Below are positions 56,390 through 63,054 of a DNA stretch of 64,000 nt, piece after piece (positions within the stretch are counted from its first letter, which is position 1; every line of letters begins with the position of its first letter). Made by a program: the position numbers and the translations under genes. The notes beneath the pieces were generated by a model that had not been told where the DNA came from, did no database searches, and worked only from the letters and a program-made list of their open reading frames with translations. This stretch comes from Atopobium fossor DSM 15642 (GTDB lineage Bacteria > Actinomycetota > Coriobacteriia > Coriobacteriales > Atopobiaceae), in the NCBI RefSeq assembly GCF_000483125.1, contig NZ_KI519553.1, forward strand, positions 779,124-843,123, read 5' to 3'.

Positions 56390-56642
56390 TGGTTGTCCCT
56401 CCATCTTGGCAAATTCCTAAGGCTTCTTCTCGGTACATCTCAAGCCAACGGATATCACACTCGAACTGCTCTTTTATGACGTCAAGCCTTGTTCTCATGG
56501 TCATGATTTCTTTGCGGTTACTTGTCATTTCTTCTCCGCGCTCATCCCATGGTCTCCCGTATTCGTTGTCCCAGCTAGAATATGCGTCGCGTAGCTTTGA
56601 ATACATTTCTTCAGTTATCTCTATTAGGCTGTCACCAGTCAT
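56382..56642 (-). CDS. Helical phage protein, unknown
   Basis: The 86-residue protein from ATG 56642 (MTGDSLIEITEEMYSKLRDA) is mostly helical and charged, with RKEIMTMRTRLDVIKEQFEC in the middle, probably a short coiled coil. It overlaps DUF551 by 8 bp and the zinc-ribbon gene by 4 bp. I do not recognise it. Confidence 0.65.
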   Translation of the reverse strand: MTGDSLIEITEEMYSKLRDAYSSWDNEYGRPWDERGEEMTSNRKEIMTMRTRLDVIKEQFECDIRWLEMYREEALGICQDGGTTND

Positions 56643-56983
56643 TGCTGTACCACCCTTGCGCCACAGTTTGGACAATAATTAGGCTCGCACACATCACCGC
56701 ACCAGCCGCACGCGGAGCAGGCAAAGTCGTAGCCCTCGCCGTTGGTACCCTCCTCGCCTCCGAAGTCATTGCACGTAGGGTCTACCAGGTCGGCGAGCTT
56801 CTCGAGCGTCCTCTCGGCAAGCCTACGGTTGGCGGCTACGGTGAACGGGTTGCCTTCGCCCACGGTTGGCCCAACAACTCCAACCCAATGGCTTAGGTAC
56901 ATGGTGAAGTCATGCGTCCCGTTGGTTTCTCTGGTGCGTCTGCGCAATCTTTCCGCTACCTCACGTCGCTCATCGCTATTCAT
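56639..56983 (-). CDS. Zinc-ribbon protein, tandem paralogue 3
   Basis: About 114 residues. The N-terminal helix NSDERREVAERLRRRTRETN is followed by LEKLADLVDPTCND and a C-terminal zinc ribbon: ACSACGWCG then YCPNCGARVV. It shares the order helix, LADL-[VI]-DPTC, paired CxxC with its two neighbours. The third codon, ATG 56983, was used; a GTG two codons earlier is possible. The gene is visibly richer in G and C than its surroundings, especially over 56,690-56,830. Confidence 0.7.
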   Translation of the reverse strand: MNSDERREVAERLRRRTRETNGTHDFTMYLSHWVGVVGPTVGEGNPFTVAANRRLAERTLEKLADLVDPTCNDFGGEEGTNGEGYDFACSACGWCGDVCEPNYCPNCGARVVQQ

Positions 56984-57317
56984 CGTCACTCACCACCCTT
57001 GCGCCGCAGACAGGGCAGTAGCGATACAAAGGTTCAGATGGTTTGCCGTCAACAACAATTGCAAGAAAGCAACCACATTCTGAGCAAACAAGCTCATCAT
57101 CCATACCGTGGACATCGTCTACAACTGGCTTGCACGTCGGGTCTATCAGGTCTGCGAGGCGTGCCATCGCGTCTGTGTAGGTAGTCTCTGCTGGTAGCTG
57201 TGGCCTTATGCCGACGCACGAAAGGATGAGCGTATATGCTTCTTTCACATTCCGCGCAATCCCTCCATCCCTCAGCCTTGCCGCCACAGCGTTGCGCTCT
57301 TCGCTAGTCTGCGTCAT
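56976..57317 (-). CDS. Zinc-ribbon protein, tandem paralogue 2
   Basis: A 113-residue protein: SEERNAVAARLRDGGIARNV, then MARLADLIDPTCKPV and the ribbon LVCSECGCF with YCPVCGARVV. It aligns in order with both flanking genes, overlapping the next gene by 8 bp and the previous by 14 bp. The ribbon suggests nucleic acid or protein contact; function is unknown. Confidence 0.72.
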   Translation of the reverse strand: MTQTSEERNAVAARLRDGGIARNVKEAYTLILSCVGIRPQLPAETTYTDAMARLADLIDPTCKPVVDDVHGMDDELVCSECGCFLAIVVDGKPSEPLYRYCPVCGARVVSDDE

Positions 57318-57696
57318 CGCTGTTCACCACCCTCGCACCGCAGTTGGGGCAGTAATTTGGTGCGTTGAACAGGTTTCCGAGATTGTGGTAGGAGCCGCCG
57401 AACGGATACCCGCATTCGCTGCATCCGCCCATCACGTCGTTCAACGCTAAGCCTCCTGTGTAATACGGCGGGTTTCCTGCTGCGTCCATCGCCACCCGTT
57501 TGCACGTAGGGTCGATAAGCTCAGATAATGCAGCCATTACCTCGATAGGCTCGCCGTTTACATCGTCTAAGATGGTGAGCGCCAGAAACTCCAGTGGCGT
57601 ATACATCTGCTGTTCTGGTAGTATCTCAAAGCTAGATCCAATAGCAGCAAACCTATGTGCTACTGTTTGGCGAAACTGCGGTGTTGAGTAGATCAT
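57304..57696 (-). CDS. Zinc-ribbon protein, tandem paralogue 1
   Basis: The 130-residue protein from ATG 57696 (AAGGAGAATA before it) starts MIYSTPQFRQTVAHRFAAIG. The shared core follows: MAALSELIDPTCKRV, then GGCSECGYPFG and YCPNCGARVV. It is the first gene of this unit after a terminator. Compared with the other two copies it has a longer insertion before the ribbon. Confidence 0.72.
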   Translation of the reverse strand: MIYSTPQFRQTVAHRFAAIGSSFEILPEQQMYTPLEFLALTILDDVNGEPIEVMAALSELIDPTCKRVAMDAAGNPPYYTGGLALNDVMGGCSECGYPFGGSYHNLGNLFNAPNYCPNCGARVVNSDDAD

Positions 57697-57712
57697 TATT
57701 CTCCTTGTCAAT

Positions 57713-57737
57713 AAAAAAGACGGTATATCCGTCTTTT
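57713..57737 (-). terminator. Terminator after the integrase unit
   Basis: On the minus strand AAAGACGG / CCGTCTTT with a 5-nt loop is followed by a T-run, before the zinc-ribbon genes. Confidence 0.8.
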
Positions 57738-57765
57738 ACTGGTGTATTAAATTGTGATGTGTGTC

Positions 57766-57927
57766 TTAGCTGATTAAGATTTGTATAGCGTATAAAAACG
57801 CTTGGAAATAAAATAACGTGGCAGCGGTGGCGTATATTGCTTTGAGGACTTTATCATCCCACACAAAGAAACAAAACGTGTGTATAACAGCACACGTAAG
57901 ATAGATAAGTAGCTTCGGCGTTTCCAT
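57766..57927 (-). CDS. Small membrane protein after the integrase, unknown
   Basis: A 53-residue frame beginning at an ATG that directly abuts the integrase stop. METPKLLIYLTCAVIHTFCF forms one membrane segment; after a D-D-K turn, AIYATAATLFYFQAFLYAIQ forms a second. It thus looks like a helical hairpin in the membrane. The abutting start suggests translation coupled to integrase. No family is recognised. Confidence 0.6.
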   Translation of the reverse strand: METPKLLIYLTCAVIHTFCFFVWDDKVLKAIYATAATLFYFQAFLYAIQILIS

Positions 57928-59118
57928 TTATTCACTTCCTTCTTGTCTTGCGTCGTCTGCTGCTTGTGCAAAAGCGGCTGCTGCTGCCGTATCACGTCCA
58001 GGCATCACATGTGCGTAAATGCGCAAGGTGGTAGCTTCATCGGCGTGTCCTAAGCGCTCTGAGAGCGTCTTGAGATCCACCCCATGAGCCAAACACCACG
58101 TGGCGTGAGTGTGTCGCAGGCCGTGGAAGGTAAAGCGAGACGGTAGGCGCAAACGCTTACAGATGCGCTTAAACGCACGTGAAACCTGTGTGGGGCGCAT
58201 ATAGCTACCGTCTAGGGTAAGTAGTGGTGTTGGGCGTATATCATCGTCTAAAAAGCCATTACGCAAGCTGATATAGCCATCCAAGACGCGCATATCGCTT
58301 TGTGTGACGGCAATGTTTCTGTGCTTGCGCCCTTTGGTGACGTCTCGTCGATAAGGCGTCTCATGGGTCTTCTCTATGACCGTGCCACCAACGTGAATGT
58401 ATCGCTGTGTGCGGCGTATGTCTTTTAAGCGCAACGCGCACACTTCCCCTACGCGCATACCGGTATGCAGCGCTATCCAGGCAGCTGTGGCATAGGTAGC
58501 TTCCCGTATTGTGGCTTCTGTAAGTTCTTGTGGTTGCATGAGCTTTTCGAGCTCGGATGCAATAGTAGGAAAATCCCACTCACTTAAAGACACAGCTTCA
58601 TGGCGCTCTGGTGATGGTTTGGCCACGTAAAACAGCGGATTAGTCTCGCATATACCAGCGTCCACAAAGTAGTTGTACGCCCCTCGTAAGAAATGGTGTA
58701 TGGCCAACACAGAATTTCGAGCAAGACCAGCTCCACCATCAGCTTTTGGCTTACGCAAGCTTGTCTCAAAGCGGTTTAAATCCATCACGGTAAGCTTTGC
58801 AGCTTGGGCGGTGCCCAAAAACCGCCTGACGTAGTTATCTGTAAAAAGCTTATAGCTTCTCACGGAATTTGGGCTTGCGCCATTGCGCTCTTTAAGCTCT
58901 ATGTAGTCGTGTAAAAGATCTACGAGCAGAGAGCTCTTGACCTTTCCATCAGCCGTAAGATGTTTAAGCCACACATCGGCAAGTGCCTGTGCTTGCTCAC
59001 GCGTAGAAGCGTTAGGAAAGCTGTGATACGGCTTTATCTGCTTACCATGTGCGTCCACGCCTAAATATGGACGTACATACCACACACCATCGGTGCCCTG
59101 CTTAACCTCGGCTTTCAT
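57928..59118 (-). CDS. int: Tyrosine-family site-specific integrase
   Basis: The 396-residue recombinase has an AP2-like N-terminal arm domain, a SAM-like core-binding domain at about 60-165, and a catalytic domain with Arg222 (TGMRVGEVCAL), His332-x-x-Arg335 (HGLRHTHATW), His358 (LGHADEATT) and Tyr368 (RIYAHV). It should insert the element at tRNA-Cys. ATG 59118 follows AAGG; a longer frame overlaps DUF3310 further. It lies far from the visible att site. Confidence 0.95.
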   Translation of the reverse strand: MKAEVKQGTDGVWYVRPYLGVDAHGKQIKPYHSFPNASTREQAQALADVWLKHLTADGKVKSSLLVDLLHDYIELKERNGASPNSVRSYKLFTDNYVRRFLGTAQAAKLTVMDLNRFETSLRKPKADGGAGLARNSVLAIHHFLRGAYNYFVDAGICETNPLFYVAKPSPERHEAVSLSEWDFPTIASELEKLMQPQELTEATIREATYATAAWIALHTGMRVGEVCALRLKDIRRTQRYIHVGGTVIEKTHETPYRRDVTKGRKHRNIAVTQSDMRVLDGYISLRNGFLDDDIRPTPLLTLDGSYMRPTQVSRAFKRICKRLRLPSRFTFHGLRHTHATWCLAHGVDLKTLSERLGHADEATTLRIYAHVMPGRDTAAAAAFAQAADDARQEGSE

Positions 59119-59389
59119 GGTCTGCCTTAGATGTGTAGTCCTCAATCAGATAGTCAAGGCATTGACGTGCCTTGAGAAGATCCTCAAGGCCGTTTTTTAA
59201 ATACCACCGCCAAAGGTACTTAAAGGCACATCCCCACCAGTAAGCCACCGTACCAGACAGGTTGTCTTTGATGGGTGCCATCATGGAGCGAAGTGCATCC
59301 ATGCACTCCACCTTTCCGTCTCCTGCGTAATGAATGGGGTGTGATACACGAGATGGCTCATGTATCTCCTTATCTACTGATTGATCCAT
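59102..59389 (-). CDS. DUF3310 protein
   Basis: A 95-residue protein with the DUF3310 core SHPIHYAGDGKVECMDALRS, then GTVAYWWGCAFKYLWRWYLK and DLLKARQCLDYLI. The family is sometimes called a nucleotide kinase but has no proven activity. AGGAG precedes the ATG. It overlaps the integrase start by 17 bp. Confidence 0.88.
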   Translation of the reverse strand: MDQSVDKEIHEPSRVSHPIHYAGDGKVECMDALRSMMAPIKDNLSGTVAYWWGCAFKYLWRWYLKNGLEDLLKARQCLDYLIEDYTSKADHESRG

Positions 59390-59673
59390 TTCTCACTCCT
59401 AATACGTGCTTTGAAGATTTCAATGGCTTTGTCCTGATAGCTTTCATGGATGTAAAAGCTGCCGCTACGCTGGTGCTTGGCAAAAAAGCCAGACATGAAA
59501 GGCGACTTGTACAAGCACCATTCACCAATACATACAATCGGATCAGAAAATGCGTGTGGCTTGATCTTGTGTGGTGGGACTACCTCTGCCTTTTTATGTG
59601 CACCATCGGTGCATGCAAGTGCAGGATATGAGTGTCGAAAAGCCACCTCGTTGCACTCTTTCCAATTCGTCAT
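59374..59673 (-). CDS. Phage protein, unknown
   Basis: The 99-residue protein from ATG 59673 (MTNWKECNEVAFRHSYPALA) has a strand-rich middle, FSDPIVCIGEWCLYKSPFMS, and a helical end KAIEIFKARIRSEKWINQ. No family was recognised. Its ATG overlaps the stop of a 29-residue membrane frame, and its end overlaps DUF3310 by 16 bp. Confidence 0.6.
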   Translation of the reverse strand: MTNWKECNEVAFRHSYPALACTDGAHKKAEVVPPHKIKPHAFSDPIVCIGEWCLYKSPFMSGFFAKHQRSGSFYIHESYQDKAIEIFKARIRSEKWINQ

Positions 59674-59759
59674 AGACCGACCGCCCACATAAATATTGGG
59701 GCAAAGAACAGCGCAAAAAACATCACAGCCACAAGCTGCTCGCCAAACTCCTTATACAT
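59670..59759 (-). CDS. 29-residue membrane peptide, unknown
   Basis: ATG 59759 within the antirepressor's last codons opens MYKEFGEQLVAVMFFALFFA and a short tail ending MWAVGL: one membrane helix. Its TGA overlaps the next ATG. The overlap on both sides indicates translation. Confidence 0.5.
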   Translation of the reverse strand: MYKEFGEQLVAVMFFALFFAPIFMWAVGL

Positions 59760-60555
59760 GGCCAACCTCCGCATGAGCGTACTTGGCTAGAAAGTGACGC
59801 TGCCCTTTGCCAGTCACCTTGGCAGTACGTGAAAGCGTCACATGACCATCAGCGTGTGTAACTGCGGTTTCCTTGATGCGGAATAAGCCTTGTTCGATGT
59901 AACGTTGCTTGGGAACGTTGCGGTTACAGCCATGCTTGCCTAGGTAGCCATCGGCGCGAAGAAGCTTAAAGAGCCTGTTTTGCCCTACTGTAAAGCCTGC
60001 TTGCGTGAGCATCTTTGCAAGCTCACCTACAAGACAAGTACCATCAGATGCAGCCACGGCATCGGCAAACAGCGCTTTAGGTGTCATTTCCTCGATTTGT
60101 GCGCTTTGCTGGTTGATACGCGCTTTTTGGCGCTCGATAGTGCTTTGCGCGATGATAAAAGCGCGCGCCATGGTTTCTTCTGGTGTCTCGTCTTTAGCTA
60201 GCATATAGCCACCATCACGGCGGATGGCTGGCAAAATCTCATGATTGACTTGACGCTGGAAGGCTTTAACCCTTCCTCGCATCTGTTCGTCTTTAATAGA
60301 TCCTGTGCGACGAAGGTTTAACGCATGATACATGCCTGGCTCTGTGATGGTGGAAAGCCTTTGTTCACCACCAAGGGTACGCACATTGTGCGTCCCCTTT
60401 TCATCGTCATCTAGTAGACGCGTCAAATCATTGGTATGTGTGAAGCCAAGCGCAATTGATACATCCTTTGCGGCAAACCAGATTGAACCATCATCATTCA
60501 TGCCGCCGCGGAGTTCTCCACCAATACCGTTGTTGAAAACTTGCATGTCTTTCAT
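59752..60555 (-). CDS. Antirepressor with BRO-N and KilA-C domains
   Basis: The 267-residue protein has a BRO-N domain at about 10-115 (IWFAAKDVSIALGFTHTNDL; RLSTITEPGMYHALNLRRTG), a coiled linker at 125-155 and a KilA-C DNA-binding domain to the end (TCLVGELAKMLTQAGFTVGQ; RLFKLLRADGYLGKHG). Phage antirepressors of this kind overcome CI-type repression. It follows a second BRO-N-like gene by 3 bp. Confidence 0.88.
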   Translation of the reverse strand: MKDMQVFNNGIGGELRGGMNDDGSIWFAAKDVSIALGFTHTNDLTRLLDDDEKGTHNVRTLGGEQRLSTITEPGMYHALNLRRTGSIKDEQMRGRVKAFQRQVNHEILPAIRRDGGYMLAKDETPEETMARAFIIAQSTIERQKARINQQSAQIEEMTPKALFADAVAASDGTCLVGELAKMLTQAGFTVGQNRLFKLLRADGYLGKHGCNRNVPKQRYIEQGLFRIKETAVTHADGHVTLSRTAKVTGKGQRHFLAKYAHAEVGHV

Positions 60556-60558
60556 TGT

Positions 60559-60810
60559 CTATCCCTCCAGCTCTTTACAAAACTGCTCAAAGTCGCTTTC
60601 TGTAATTGCTGGAACTGACAGCGTCGAAAGCTCATTTTTGTTGAGAATGTCGGTGAGGTCATACGGTTCAAGGCCAAGGCAGCGAGCAACGTCATTGGCA
60701 TTAAATGCAATGTCACCTGTGCGCTTGTTTACATACACCCTAAGAACGCCAAACTCGGCTTTCTCAAATGCGCGTTCTTCCCATTCTTCGGGTACAATAG
60801 TGTGGTCCAT
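60559..60810 (-). CDS. Short BRO-N-like protein
   Basis: An 83-residue protein from the ATG at 60810 (MDHTIVPEEWEERAFEKAEF). The later part, GDIAFNANDVARCLGLEPYD, resembles the helix-strand core of BRO-N, and the end is NELSTLSVPAITESDFEQF. It looks like a shortened relative of the antirepressor downstream and may result from duplication and loss. It could modify antirepressor assembly, but that is conjecture. Confidence 0.6.
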   Translation of the reverse strand: MDHTIVPEEWEERAFEKAEFGVLRVYVNKRTGDIAFNANDVARCLGLEPYDLTDILNKNELSTLSVPAITESDFEQFCKELEG

Positions 60811-60881
60811 GGTTTGTGACCTTCTCTCTGGACGTGTCCGTAAAGAATGCCAGTTCTTTGCGGACTTTCTTTTAGATACGG

Positions 60882-61112
60882 TTAGCATGATGTTGACCAT
60901 GAGCGCACCCAATCGTCTAGGTCGCAAATGGCAATCTTGTAATAGATGTGTCGTTGTCCAACACGTAATTTCTCAGGACTAGTACGTGGCTTGATGTAGG
61001 CTAAAAGTTCTCCTGATTCAATAGCGCACTTGATAATTTCGGGATTAATGCCTACGTACTTGCCAGCTTCTGCAACAGAAAGCCAGCCACGCTCTTGTGT
61101 CTTAATAGACAC
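60882..61112 (-). CDS. Excisionase-family helix-turn-helix protein
   Basis: The 76-residue protein has the MerR-like/excisionase fold: GWLSVAEAGKYVGINPEIIK, CAIESGELLAYI, then a C-terminal IYYKIAICDLDDWVRS. I chose GTG 61112 because AGGAGG lies 8 bp before it; a GTG three codons upstream has poorer spacing. It may direct integrase to excise, or act as an early regulator. It diverges from the unknown plus-strand gene. Confidence 0.78.
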   Translation of the reverse strand: MSIKTQERGWLSVAEAGKYVGINPEIIKCAIESGELLAYIKPRTSPEKLRVGQRHIYYKIAICDLDDWVRSWSTSC

Positions 61113-61218
61113 TTCGCACACCTCCTATTCGATGATTAGATTCTCAGCTGTACAATTAAGTGCTTGTGTAATTGCCAGGACGCGATACAGCAACATACCA
61201 GCTATAGGAGCAGCACAG

Positions 61219-61752
61219 ATGAATTTGAAAATGCGCACATTCCATTGTGGTCTAATAGATATAAAGCCTGTAGAGCATGAGAACGATAGTAGGTTTCAAG
61301 ATTTTTCAGAATTGGCTCTCATGAGCTTTGACAAAAATAGGCTTACGCAATTTCAAACGAGAATTTTAGTGTGTGGTTGGTTTTTTGAGCAACGAGACAA
61401 TCGTAAATATGGGCAAGTTAATTTTTGTGATATTAGCTTTGACCCACATTCTGAAGCTCAAATGAACTCGTTTTATGAATTGGAAGACCAGGGATTTATC
61501 AAAGAAATCTGTGTTCCAGAAGAGCGCACCGGTTATCTGACATATCGCATGACTGATAAAGGACGAGAAGCTGCAGCAAAAATTGTTAAATTTGCAAGTC
61601 GTCCTAAATGGCAGCAGCGTGTAATTACCTTTACTACTTTTATGGATGCTCATGCATGGATACCTAGCATTGCATACGCGATGGCTGGCTCTATCGTTAC
61701 AATAGCTTTAATGCCAATTATCAACAAAATTGCTGAACTGATTGGTAGATAA
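61219..61752 (+). CDS. Winged-helix protein with C-terminal membrane anchor, unknown
   Basis: About 177 residues from ATG 61219 behind GGAG. The middle, FYELEDQGFIKEICVPEERT followed by YLTYRMTDKGREAAA, has the helix-strand-strand pattern of a winged helix. A single hydrophobic segment, IAYAMAGSIVTIALMPIINK, lies near the end. It runs on the plus strand with the lysogeny genes and converges with a small membrane gene. A superinfection or stress role is possible but unproven. Confidence 0.6.
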   Translation: MNLKMRTFHCGLIDIKPVEHENDSRFQDFSELALMSFDKNRLTQFQTRILVCGWFFEQRDNRKYGQVNFCDISFDPHSEAQMNSFYELEDQGFIKEICVPEERTGYLTYRMTDKGREAAAKIVKFASRPKWQQRVITFTTFMDAHAWIPSIAYAMAGSIVTIALMPIINKIAELIGR

Positions 61753-61758
61753 AAAGTC

Positions 61759-61917
61759 CTATTGAATGCCAAAGTATGCTTTAACAAAACAGTAGAAAAG
61801 ACCAAAAAGAACACCGACTAAAAACGCCTTCCAGTGACGTTTTGGAGAAATTGAGTCAAGCCAGCTAAGGTCAGAACTAAAGAAATCATAGGAATCCCTA
61901 TTAGTGTGATTGCTCAT
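61759..61917 (-). CDS. Small membrane protein, unknown
   Basis: A 52-residue frame from ATG 61917, 6 bp after GAGAGG. A polar N-terminus (MSNHTNRDSYDFFSSDLSWL) leads to one hydrophobic helix, AFLVGVLFGLFYCFVKAYFG. It converges with the winged-helix gene, ending 6 bp from its stop. It is probably the first gene downstream of cro. No family is recognised. Confidence 0.6.
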   Translation of the reverse strand: MSNHTNRDSYDFFSSDLSWLDSISPKRHWKAFLVGVLFGLFYCFVKAYFGIQ

Positions 61918-61981
61918 AATAGCCTCTCTTTATTTGGTTACTAAAAACTGACGGTTCTCCTCTACGAGGGCCGACAACATT

Positions 61982-62023
61982 CGATAGCGGGCGCTACAGG
62001 CTCCCCCTGCTTGCGTCATATCG
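61982..62023. other. GC-rich structured segment downstream of cro
   Basis: CGATA and TATCG bracket an inner CAGG/CCTG hairpin; just before it CCTC/GAGG forms another. The block is GC-rich within AT-rich DNA and has no coding frame, so it may form an RNA structure controlling the leftward early transcript. Confidence 0.35.
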
Positions 62024-62068
62024 GGTATTCGGTTGAGAAGGTACGGGTAGTGCAGTCACGTGAGGAAA

Positions 62069-62085
62069 CTTGAATTTAATTCAAG
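62069..62085. promoter_or_regulatory. 17-bp perfect palindrome at the end of cro
   Basis: CTTGAATTTAATTCAAG is fully symmetrical and covers the last codons of cro. Versions matching 14 of 17 bases occur between cro and cI and before ssb, so it is a likely phage operator. Confidence 0.6.
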
Positions 62086-62276
62086 TTATTAGGCAAAAAA
62101 ATATCGCCTATCGTGCAGTGCAAAAATTTACACACCTTTTCTAAGTCTCCAACACGCATTAAGCGTGGGTCAATCTCGTACCTCTGGTACGTTGGATATG
62201 ATACGCCTATACAGCTTGCAACAGCACTTTTCTTAACACCACGCTGTTCTCTTATATCAGCTAACGTACTCTTCAT
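62076..62276 (-). CDS. Cro-like helix-turn-helix repressor
   Basis: The 66-residue protein is a single XRE-type DNA-binding domain: ADIREQRGVKKSAVASCIGV and SYPTYQRYEIDPRLMRVGDL, with helix-turn-helix at about residues 15-35. It diverges from the CI-like gene and heads the leftward early operon, as Cro does. ATG 62276 follows GGAGGG. It probably binds operators in the shared gap. Confidence 0.87.
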   Translation of the reverse strand: MKSTLADIREQRGVKKSAVASCIGVSYPTYQRYEIDPRLMRVGDLEKVCKFLHCTIGDIFLPNNLN

Positions 62277-62386
62277 TTTGCCCTCCTCTCTATATGTAAT
62301 TATATTACAGTAAATTGTAATTAATTCAAGGCTAATTTGGAATAAAATTTTAGAAAACTTTAATTCATTTAAATTGAGGAGCAACC
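62277..62386. promoter_or_regulatory. Divergent immunity control region
   Basis: This 110-bp AT-rich gap between cro and the CI-like gene holds the perfect repeat TGTAATTATATTACA (62295-62309) and the operator-like ATTGTAATTAATTCAAG (62314-62330). Both promoters must lie here; their exact boxes are not clear. GAGGAGC serves the CI-like gene. Confidence 0.7.
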
Positions 62387-63025
62387 ATGAGCTTCCAAAA
62401 CACCGTTCGTGTAAACCGTGAAAAGCTCGGCTTAACACAAGATGAATTAGGAGCAAAGGTTGGTTTGACCGGTTCATCTGTCAGCCAGTGGGAAGCTGGG
62501 CGAGCAAAACCACGTATAGGCGTATTAAAACAACTTGCCGAATTATTCAATATGAGCACGTCTGAGCTGCTTGGAGAAGAATTACAGTACGCTAATAGAG
62601 CTATCCCCTTCCGTGGCACCTCCGCAATGGTGCCCATGCGCGTACTTGGCAAAACTCATGCAGGTGAGACAACAGAGCAGATAGAAGATATAAAGCTCGT
62701 AGAAGTCCCTGAAACCGTAGCGCGCAATCATCCAGACGCATTCATGTTGCAAGTTGAGGGCGATTGTATGAATCGTTCGTATCCAGATGGCTGTTTGGTC
62801 ATGGTAGATCCTCTCTTGCAGCCCTGGAACGGCTGTGCGGTCGTAGCAGAGCCTAGTGTAGGTGAATCAGTACTTAGGCGTTATATGCGTGGACAATCAT
62901 CCATGATGCTTGCAGCAGACAGCTTTAGCGCCTATGACGACATGGTGTTTAGCGGTGAGGATGAAGTGAAGCTTGTCGGTGTCGTTGTGTGGTATCAGGC
63001 GGCACAAGAAGAGTGCGAGAGGTAG
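62387..63025 (+). CDS. CI-like repressor with altered S24 catalytic residues
   Basis: A 212-residue protein with an XRE helix-turn-helix at about 7-62 (LGLTQDELGAKVGLTGSSVS) and an S24/LexA-type C-domain. In LexA, Ala84-Gly85 is cut by Ser119 and Lys156. Here Ala92-Gly93 is kept, but the residues at the same distances are Cys127 (VEGDCMNRS) and Arg164 (SVLRRYM). It should keep the prophage silent; self-cleavage after DNA damage may be lost or changed. Confidence 0.9.
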   Translation: MSFQNTVRVNREKLGLTQDELGAKVGLTGSSVSQWEAGRAKPRIGVLKQLAELFNMSTSELLGEELQYANRAIPFRGTSAMVPMRVLGKTHAGETTEQIEDIKLVEVPETVARNHPDAFMLQVEGDCMNRSYPDGCLVMVDPLLQPWNGCAVVAEPSVGESVLRRYMRGQSSMMLAADSFSAYDDMVFSGEDEVKLVGVVVWYQAAQEECER

Positions 63026-63054
63026 GGTTGGAATAATGGATGGAGAGGATAGAG

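Noticed and set aside
62387-63025. LexA, the host SOS regulator
   Set aside because: It sits divergent from a Cro-like gene in a phage immunity region, has an XRE rather than LexA-type winged helix, and lacks the Ser/Lys pair.
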